This document shows, in pieces, positions 55,888 to 64,000 of a stretch of 64,000 nt of DNA. Under the pieces are notes generated by a model. It saw nothing but the letters and a program-made list of their open reading frames with translations, was not told the origin of the DNA and did no database searches. Location: positions 248,001 through 312,000 of the forward strand of contig JAYKKR010000025.1 of the NCBI GenBank assembly GCA_036971615.1, read 5' to 3'. This DNA comes from Amyloporia xantha. Taxonomy: Eukaryota; Basidiomycota; Agaricomycetes; Polyporales; Adustoporiaceae. The translations under genes and the position numbers were made by a program. Numbering within the stretch: position 1 is the first letter of the stretch; every line of letters starts with the position of its first letter.

Positions 55888-58800
55888 ATGGGTGTCGCTG
55901 GATTGTGGGACGTATGTTTACTGCAATCCCCTAATCGCATATATACCTTCTCACTTTTATTTGTAGATTCTGCGTCCTGCAGGAGAAACCCGCTCCTTGA
56001 CGCATTTAGCAGTCGTTGATGGATTCGAAGCCAACCCCGACGGTGTCCGCGGTTTCAGAGTCGGTATCGATGCAAGTATATGGTTTTACCATGCAGCTTA
56101 CGGCCGAGAAGGAGAGAATCCCGAGCTGCGAACGCTATTTTTTAAATGCACGCGACTCATGAGTGCACCGTTCTTACCATTGTTTGTCTTTGACGGGCCC
56201 AATCGTCCCGAAGTCAAGCGGGGCAAGCGAATAAGCGGGAAGAATCATTGGATGATACAGGGAATGCAGAAGATTATTGATGCATTCGGATTCGAGTGGC
56301 GAATGGTCTGCACTTATTACATGCTTATATTCCCAAGCTGATCAGCTCGACAGGCCCCTGGGGAAGCTGAAGCAGAGCTCGCCTACTTGAATCGCGCGGG
56401 TGTTATTGATGCTGTGTATACGGACGACGTGGACACGTTTCTCTTTGGCGCCAAAATGATTGTTCGCAAGTGAGTAATCTTTTCCTTTCGAATATAGTCC
56501 AAGAGCGCACCTAGGCTTCTATCATTCCTTAATACGTGCTCTTGTTTCTATGACATATATACAGCAGTGGTAGCGGGTGTGAAAGCCTGATGGTCTTTGC
56601 CGCAGCTATAACAGCATCCTACCATTGAGACTGTGACGAATGCAAAAAATCTCTGCTGATAGGGAGCGAGCCAATTCGCATTGTAGCCCTCATGCACATA
56701 GCTGGTGCACGTCCTGCACTTTTTGATTGGTCCTAACTGCACTCTTTCCTGCACGTCGCTTCAATGCCCTCCGACTACGCGGTCGCTCATTTCTGGCCAC
56801 GTATTACTCCAACAGTGCTAGCATCACGCTCTCTGGCAATCGCGCTCACTCGCTCAAGAACAGCGCCGGACGCGACGATGGCAACCATGTCGCAACGTAC
56901 ACCGCAGATAACATCTTGCATCATCCTTCCATCCAGCTCACACAAGCCGGCCTGATCCTTATCGGTATCCTGCGCGGGGGGGACTACCACCAAGCTGGAC
57001 TCTCAGGCTGCGGCGGGACCATAGCGCACGGCTTAGCAAAGTGCGGCTTTGGGGACACTCTCGTCCAGGCTGCACGCACGCTTTCACGGGAAGAGCTCCT
57101 CAAGTTCCTGCACAAGTGGCGAGAGGAATTGCGGATAGAACTGCGGACAAATGCTCGGGGCCATATCGGTCGAAAGCACCCTTCGCTTGCGAAATCAATA
57201 CCGGACGACTTTCCCAACATCGATGTACTCCTGAGTTATACGAATCCGATCACAACCGAGGCAAAGGGCTCGAAATCGAAAAACTTGACCCTAGATTGGA
57301 CGAAGGAGCCTGATCTGGGCAAGATCGCTGAGCTATGCGAATTGTACTTCGAATGGGGTGTCAAAGAGATCATCATCAAACGCTTCAGAACCGTCCTCTG
57401 GCCTGCTGCGGTACTCCGCATATTGAGACGAGCAGCATTGTTGTCAGACAAGAAAATCGCAAGAATTACAGATCCCGCGGGGAGCATACCAACAACACCT
57501 AGGAAGAAAGCCACAACGCGCAGAGCACCCGGTACTCCATCGTCGATGATTGCGAAACATTTCGCATCGATGCATCTCAATTCCCCAAAGCGGAGTCATA
57601 CCCTGAATTCCGATCCAGAGGAAGATGAAGAGGAGCCTCTGATTGTAAAGATTCATTCGACACGAGAACACGCTTCGACTGACGGTGTACTGGAGTATCG
57701 CCTCGAAGTTGCGCCTGCACAGCTTGTTCACCTATGCGAAGCTGGCGTCAAGGGACTACGGAAGGACGTTGTTACAGGACTCGATGATTCGGACGAAGAC
57801 CTCGACGATGACGATGATGACGGGAGTAAAGGGAAGAACAAGATCAAGAAACCACCCCCGGATCCACAAAGTCATCTTCGCATCTGGCTCCCAGCGTGCA
57901 TGGTGCGTATCGTAGAGCCGGAGCTTGTAGAAGAATATGAAGGCATTCAAGAAATGCGCCAAGCCAAGAAGGCTGGTAAAGTTTCGAAGACGAAGGCATC
58001 GAAAGCAGTTAATCCAAAGGAAAGGGGGACAAAGAAGGCTGCGGTCACACCCACAGACGAGGAAGGCTCGAATTCCTCAATCTCATCGAAGGCTACCATG
58101 GATGGCGCCTTGAAGAAAACAGCGAAGAAGTCAAGCGGGGCTCGGATCGATCAATTGAGCCAGAAAGATAACCTCGGTCCATCGAACATTAGCGACTTCT
58201 TCATGGCAGGCAAGGGCGTGCGAGCTGACAAGAAGATGAACAAGGGCTTAAACACCACGAAAGTATCCGCAACATTCACGGAGAAGACAGCGGTCTTGCC
58301 TATCGAACGTCCACCTATCGAACGTCCACTCAAAAGCCGAGTAAACAAGTATGACGCGATCGTCGAATTGAGCGACAGTTCAGAGGATGGACCTTCTAGC
58401 AGCGCTGACAGCTTTGGCTCATCCCGACTCCCTTCTCTAACTCATTCGTTGAGAACCGCATCTAGCGTGTCCAGGTCATCTTCCACACGCCCGGATAGTG
58501 TTGCATCCGTCGATGCCTTGCAGGCTTCTTCCTCATCCAGGTCAGAACCATCGAAAGCTCGCTTTGTCCCCGCACCATTCCCGATGTCCTTCGAAGACTT
58601 TGAACCGTCATTCCCTACGGACCGTGACTATTTCGATAACCAGCTTCCGACAAAGTTGAGGCCACGTGGATTACAGCAACGAACTCGTCAGCGGTCTGTT
58701 GTGTCCTCAGATTCAGATCGAAACAACGCGCCATTACAAAAGTCTCCACGCAAATCGAAGAAACAATCGTCACCATATTCGAAAATGCAAACACCCCAGA

Positions 58801-59174
58801 AGGGTGACAGCGAGGATGATGACGTGTTCGAGCGTGCTGGTTCCCCGACACCTCTGCGAGGGCGCCCTGTGGTCCCTACAGTGAAACCTTTATCATCATC
58901 GCCAAAGCGGAAATCTGGCGGACCTAGTTTGGATAGATCCATCATCGAGATTTCGAGCGATTCCGACACTGAGGACCACATAAAGCCGACTAGAATTGCT
59001 CCCCTTCTGCTTGCAAAAGAGAAGAGTACGAGAATCGCGGCGTTACCGACTCAAGACTCCACCACATCCTCTCGGCGAGCTAATGTTAAGACGGCTATTA
59101 AGACTCGACTTGATTCTAAACATAGAACTAATGTACGCGCCCCGGATCCCGATGATATTATTGATTTAACATGA
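55888..59174 (+). CDS. GEN1/Yen1-like Holliday-junction 5'-flap endonuclease (XPG family)
   Basis: Four exons: 55888-55911, 55967-56305, 56354-56469, 56816-59174 (2838 nt, 945 aa). The XPG N-domain starts MGVAGLWDILRPAGE with acidic residues D43 (VGIDASIW) and D84 (VFDGP). The I-domain carries PGEAEAE (E125, E127, E129) and TDDVDTFLFGA (D145, D146, D148). GGDYHQAGLSGCGG marks the helix-two-turn-helix. The WGVKEIIIKRFRTVLWP region is typical of the GEN1/Yen1 branch. The C-terminal half is disordered and Ser/Lys-rich, with SUMO-interaction-like motifs near residue 675 (IVELSDSSED), near 869 (IIEISSDSDTED) and at the very end (IIDLT), plus a degenerate PIP-like SNISDFF. The enzyme resolves four-way recombination junctions. 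Intron 3 (346 nt) is far longer than the others. Confidence 0.88.
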
Positions 59175-59372
59175 TTTCAATGACGCGGTAACTGAATATA
59201 TTGACCAATACTCGTATTTACTTTCCATATTGTATAGTTTCATAAAATGAACAATGCGTTGAACAATTCTGTGGTATCCTGGCATGGCTACAAAATGAGA
59301 ACACAGCAGATGAGATGTGGATGCAATAAAATGTAGATGAAGGTCCGTCGCAGAAATATTATTAGTACACTC

Positions 59373-62300
59373 CTAGTAAGCTGCAGTGAAGTCTCTGTAT
59401 ACTTGTCCCATTACGCCATCCTCAGCAGGCTGAGACTGAGAGGAAGCAGCCACCTGGTCTCGGAACCTTTTGATTGCTTGCAGTCGTGCACGCCAATTGG
59501 TCGTCATTTCGATTCGTTCTGTGTCGCTTTTGGTGTGCTGAAACACAGACACAAACCAATCCGTAAGAAGGCTGAGTTGTCTGACGAGAAGTGGGAGATT
59601 ATCCGCAGATATAAGCTTGAAATCCCCAATGGGAGTGAAATCTGTCATCCCGGGTGCTCGCTGGACGATGACCTTGAAATATTCGTTCTCGTGTATATTA
59701 TTAGAAAAGGCCGCAATTGCTCCTCTTGAATGAGGCTCGATAACGATATTCACGAATTGAAATTCGGTCGCCAGGGTATCAAATCTGTAGGGCATGCCAG
59801 AATCATTCCAGACAATTCTGACGTAGTCGTTGCCAATGTGTCTCTTCTTGTTCGTGCAGTTATCATCATCGAATGAGGGCATTAACGTAGCAGTATGATA
59901 GAGAACCTGCCCTATGTCGTCCCACCAAGCGTATGCGTATTCTCCGTCCTCGTCCGGGTCCAATCCTCCATCGTAGACGTCGACTTGCCCGCGAAGATTA
60001 ATGAGTCTGGCTAGACCCTCGAGGAATCGCGTGTAAGCAGGGGACCCATGGGTGTTTCTGAGAATCTCGCTTTCGTGCTTCTGGCCAGGAGCCACGTACA
60101 TGACTCCTACTTTGTGGGTGTCAATGACAGGCATTCGGTCTAGGGTACGACAGAAGCTGGATAGACGGTGTGAATCCTTGACTAATCGCAATCTTCCGGG
60201 AACATTATCGGGATAGGACGAAAGTTGCAGCGCAAAATAAGCTGGATCAATTGAGACCTCTTTTCGACGCTGGGACGGTGCCGATCCGCTCCACACATAG
60301 CCCGTAATAGGGTCAGGGCATTCGAGAATGTCCTCCGTGTCATTAGGAACATTCAATGTCTCCTACGTGTATCAAGGAATTGTCGTTAATGAAAGGAAGT
60401 CGCTAAGAGAAAATGACTTACGAGTAACGACTCGTTCTGTTGGGTCGTTGTGGGACCACGAGCTGCAAACGTGCTGGGGCTGAGCACTCCTCTGTCTAGT
60501 GTCAAGGAAGCAGCAACAGAAACCAGATCCGGATCGACATCTCCCACAGCCACCATGGGGACGTTCTCGGATCTGCAGAGGAACTTTGTCAGGCCCGAAG
60601 CTCGACGAATCAATACTTCCAACCACCCGCGCTTCTTCAACGCGCGGATGGTAATGACGGCATTACCGGTCACCCAGCTCTTCTCACTAATTGCCGGTTC
60701 GGCTGTATGCTCTGCGACGTTAGGGATTCATAACGACCTCATCCAACATAGAGTGTGCTGGCCGTGGATCAGCACTGGCATAAGTGTAACGCGCGAGCCA
60801 GTCGAAGCAGACCTCTGCTGGCTCGTCAACTTCGTTACTTCCCTCGTTGGCAAGCAAGAGTTGGCGCGCGATGAACTTGATATGACGAGGTCTTTCAGGA
60901 AGCTGAACCGCCAAGAACCATAGATAGACGATGTAGTATGACATAATCCGGACGTGCTGAGAGAGGGCCCACGAGATGGTTACCGAATCATCAGGGCGAT
61001 TATGCTGTTGTAAATATTGTAGAGCAACAGCAAAGACCAATTTGTAGTCACTCTCATTGAAGTTTGCGTGCAAAACGCGAAGTGATCCAACAATAGCGAG
61101 GAAGTCGATGATGTGAACAGCCATGCCTTGGATAGACATAATCTGTGAGAGCTTCTCCAGAATCTTCGAAAGGAATTTCGTCATGGACGGTTGCATTTCG
61201 AACGCGGACAACGAGAGTGCGTGCAGGCAGCATTTGATGGTCGAAGGTTGATCGTTGAGTCCGAGTAAAAACACCTCTACCAGACGATGTTGGTGCTGTA
61301 CTTCTGGAAAGCATCGTTTATAGCTGATGAGGACAGTAAGTGAGTGATACGCTAGTCCATGAGCGTCCTTGGCGATGATACTGTCAGGCCATCTGTCGAT
61401 GCTCGCAGCCAGTGTGCCTTCTGCGATGCCAGAACATATAGTCGATAACATCTGGGCAAGAACGCCCTTTGATTTCGGCCCACAAAAGAGATGCTTGTTC
61501 GCGAGTTGAGTGGGTAAATGACACAAGACATATGACAAGATCTCCCATTCCTTCTCGCTTTGAATGATCTCGACCAATTTGCCCAAGTAGAGCGAAAACG
61601 GCAACACCATTCCTTGTCTGGGACCAGAAGGATCATAGGAAGTTATGCCCTCGCTTGGGGTGTCGATATCCGTCAATGAGAACGAAAGAGCCTCGGGCAA
61701 CGACCAAAGCGGATCTCGGGCCTTTGACCTCCCAAGCGAGGCAGGGGTCGGAGGCGGACGAGGCGCAGTCCTGGAACGGCTCCTGGACTCGATCTTTGAT
61801 GGCTGCCCGCCTCGGCCCCGCGATGCTTTTCTACCGTTACGCTCCTGTGGCACGCGAGGGCGCGCATTGCGGAGATCACGATCGCTATGTGACTGTTCGG
61901 TGGATCCTGATAGACCGGGTGCTCTGTTGATGAGGGCTGCTAAGGACATGACATGGCCATCCTTATCATAATCCGTCGACGCAAAGTAGAGCTTATGGTC
62001 GCGATCGACCCTCAACCGCATCAGGAACTGGAGTATGGCTAATCGTGCCCTCACACATTCCGCAATGGAAAGCAGATCAACCAACTGCCGGAAGACGCGC
62101 ACGGCGAGTTCCATGTTCTTCTCAGACAGGATAAGAGGCGTGAACGCCAACTGGCTGAAGACTGAAACGATCGCTACAACCGCGCCCACACCCAACGACA
62201 TCGGCGATGCTTCTGCGGCTGGTACAGGAGGAGATTGTACGACAGGAGTGGGATCTCCAGACGGACGAGGTTGCGATTGCGCACGAGGGGAACTGCCAGA

Positions 62301-64000
62301 GGTGAACGAGGACAGTAATGACATGACCGACGGGATGGTTGACTCCCTGTCTTTACTTTGATAGTCGGACTGCATCCGAGACATGACCGGAGAAGCTGTG
62401 GCTGTTGTGACTGGAGGAAACTGAGGAGAGGAAGCAGATTGCATTTCAGCGGTCCTGATCGACGCAGCATCGTCGTCTTCCTCTCGCCTCCTAGAAGCAA
62501 CGCTGATCAGGAACTCGAGGATAGTATCGGCAGAGACATCATCTCCCTCCGATCCCTCCTCTTCGTGACCTTCAGTACTGCGCAAGACCACTTCATCGCC
62601 GAGGATGTGCCAAATGACAGGAACGGCTGCATCTTCCATGTCTCCCGACGTCTGCTCCTTCCAGAAGTCGAACACAAGACTCGCCAGCTGTTTGCGGTAG
62701 ATCGGTATGTCTTTGACGAATTCCCATACCAACTCCAATATCTCCATGGCGGCTTGGCGCGTGGAGGGCCGAGATGCGGTGTACAGGTCCGGTATCGCTA
62801 AGATGCTGCTCCAATGTTCCAGCCACGCTGGTGAAGTTGGCGACAGGCTCTGTTGCTCTGACATCGTCGTGAGAAGGCTTGCAGTGTCGGAATCAGGGAG
62901 GTGCTCGGCGATGGAAATGATGATCAATGGGAGGACGGGGTACAAGGTCTTCCTCTTCAAATCGAGAAGGGTCGAGACCACACTGAGGAAGGGAGAAGTG
63001 TCGTCCGCCGAAGACAGCGACAGTAAAATTGGCCTGCCCTCTCGAGACCTTCATGAACAAGCGTTCCTGTGAGATAGAGCACAAGGGTGATAATCCGAAC
63101 ATACTTTAATGACTTGATATACGCGACAAGCTCCTGGAGTATATCTCCAAATGAACTGATCTCCTCGTCGTCCATTTCTTCGCCATCTTTCACACCAGCG
63201 TCTCTCCCCTCGCCTGCTCTCGTCTCGCGCTCGCTGAGGTCAATAGCCTGCACCACATCTTTCAGAATCCCCGCCACCTCGTCCAGCACGGCTTCCTTCA
63301 GCGCGCCCACCGGCTCCGAATGCCCCGCCAGGTCCTTCTCGACCCACGCCTTGATCGCCCGGCACAGCACGCCTCGAAATCTGGACAAGTCCCATGAGGC
63401 GGTGGCCGAGGCGTCCTTGGGCCACGCACGCTCCATGAGGCTGCGCTCCAGGTCGATGCGGGTGGGCACGCCGGCGGGTGTATGCTCGGTGGAACTGACT
63501 CTTGTGATGTGGGCACGGGCGAGACGGGAGAAGATGGCCTCCCGTATGGACACGCGCAGCGTCCTGACAGCCCCCACGGACGCCTGCGCGCTGGCCTGGC
63601 CGAGCTCTGGCGAAGGGAGGAGGTGCCGTTTGAGGAGCCTCGTGCAGGAAGACGAGTACGGGCCGGACACGAGAAAGACCAGCCGCTCGGTGATGTTCTT
63701 CTCGATGGGATGCTCGTGGGAGGAGTGCGACTCCAGTGATACCCGTGGAAGGGGCGTCGCATAGAATGCGAGTGCGCGGAAGAGAAGGGGCAAGATGTTC
63801 TCGAGATGCTCCGGAGCGAGCGCCTCCAGGCGCGTCGAGAGATATGTCAAGTAGGCGTCGACGACGATGTCGGCAGGGTGCTTCAGAGATGCCATTGAGG
63901 GTAATGAGGTCGACGAATGATGTCTTCTGTGCACTTGCGAAAGGCGCTGGGGCGAGGTCGTTTTTGGCGAATGCAGGTCGTTCGGTGAGCAGGCCGGGGA
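59373..64000 (-). CDS. TSC2: Tuberin (TSC2) RhebGAP, 5' part beyond window
   Basis: Minus-strand gene whose reading frame is still open at the window end, so the N-terminus is missing. From the visible N-side: SPNDLHSPK...MASLKHPADIVVDAYLTYL, then a long helical-repeat tuberin domain (long exons about 62957-64000 and 60720-62981) with Ser/Pro-rich low-complexity inserts. The last exon (from about 60356) holds the Rap/RhebGAP domain: KVGVMYVAPGQ, ARLINLRGQVDVYDGG, VLYHTATLMPS, and NKKRHIGNDYVRIVWNDSG with the Asn thumb (about 59800-59850). The stop is at 59373. Tuberin with TSC1 turns off Rheb and so restrains TORC1. Converges on the GEN1-like gene, 198 bp apart. Confidence 0.9.

Noticed and set aside
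1..64000. CRISPR array, bacterial operon or phage features
   Set aside because: Introns, tRNA intron, LTR element and protein families are eukaryotic. No spacer-repeat array was seen.

Overview
This window looks like nuclear DNA of a basidiomycete fungus, most likely an Agaricomycete. Genes carry many short introns (about 45-70 nt, GT...AG), the proteins read as basidiomycete versions of conserved eukaryotic families, and the repeats include an LTR element and Helitron pieces. The species cannot be named from the sequence alone.

Layout. (1) 1-16050 is a repeat island with no intact host gene. It holds a pyrimidine-rich, ORF-poor stretch (1-3060), a possible old LTR fragment (about 3786-4200), and a 4.5 kb element with 13-bp terminal inverted repeats (5301-9774). 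Nested in that element is a very young 1.6 kb gag-only copia-type LTR retrotransposon (6405-8024: identical 216-bp LTRs, 5-bp target duplication, PBS matching the anticodon region of initiator tRNA-Met). After it come a GGTTCA fold-back, a 746-bp-period direct duplication with a 16-bp hairpin in each copy, a degenerate 22-bp minisatellite, a decayed Helitron-type PIF1 helicase, a perfect inverted repeat with 320-bp arms, and a canonical Helitron 3' end (15812-15856). (2) 16105-47050 is gene-dense: an Hrp1/Nab4-like RNA-binding protein, LAA1/HEATR5, FIG4, peroxisomal Lon, importin beta-1 (KAP95), LSM7, TFIIE-beta, PAN3, and a Cid1-family nucleotidyltransferase. (3) 47051-55538 is GC-rich: choline-phosphate cytidylyltransferase, an intron-bearing tRNA-His(GTG), a 746-bp MITE-like element, a 3 kb stretch with no recognisable gene, and a small zinc-finger-like gene. 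(4) 55888-64000 holds a GEN1/Yen1-like Holliday-junction nuclease and most of tuberin (TSC2), cut by the window end.

How they work together. Most genes are single-copy housekeeping genes. Several pairs share short divergent promoters (LAA1/FIG4, KAP95/LSM7, TFIIE-beta/PAN3). Themes are mRNA 3' ends and decay (Hrp1, LSM7, PAN3, Cid1-like) and endosome/TGN/peroxisome/growth control (LAA1, FIG4, Lon, TSC2). I see no secondary-metabolite or defence cluster. The unusual content is in the left repeat island. Exon borders were read by eye from splice consensus and reading-frame continuity. Where total length divided cleanly by three (Hrp1, FIG4, LSM7, the zinc-finger gene, GEN1) the models are strong. 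Elsewhere only gene ends and key exons were fixed.
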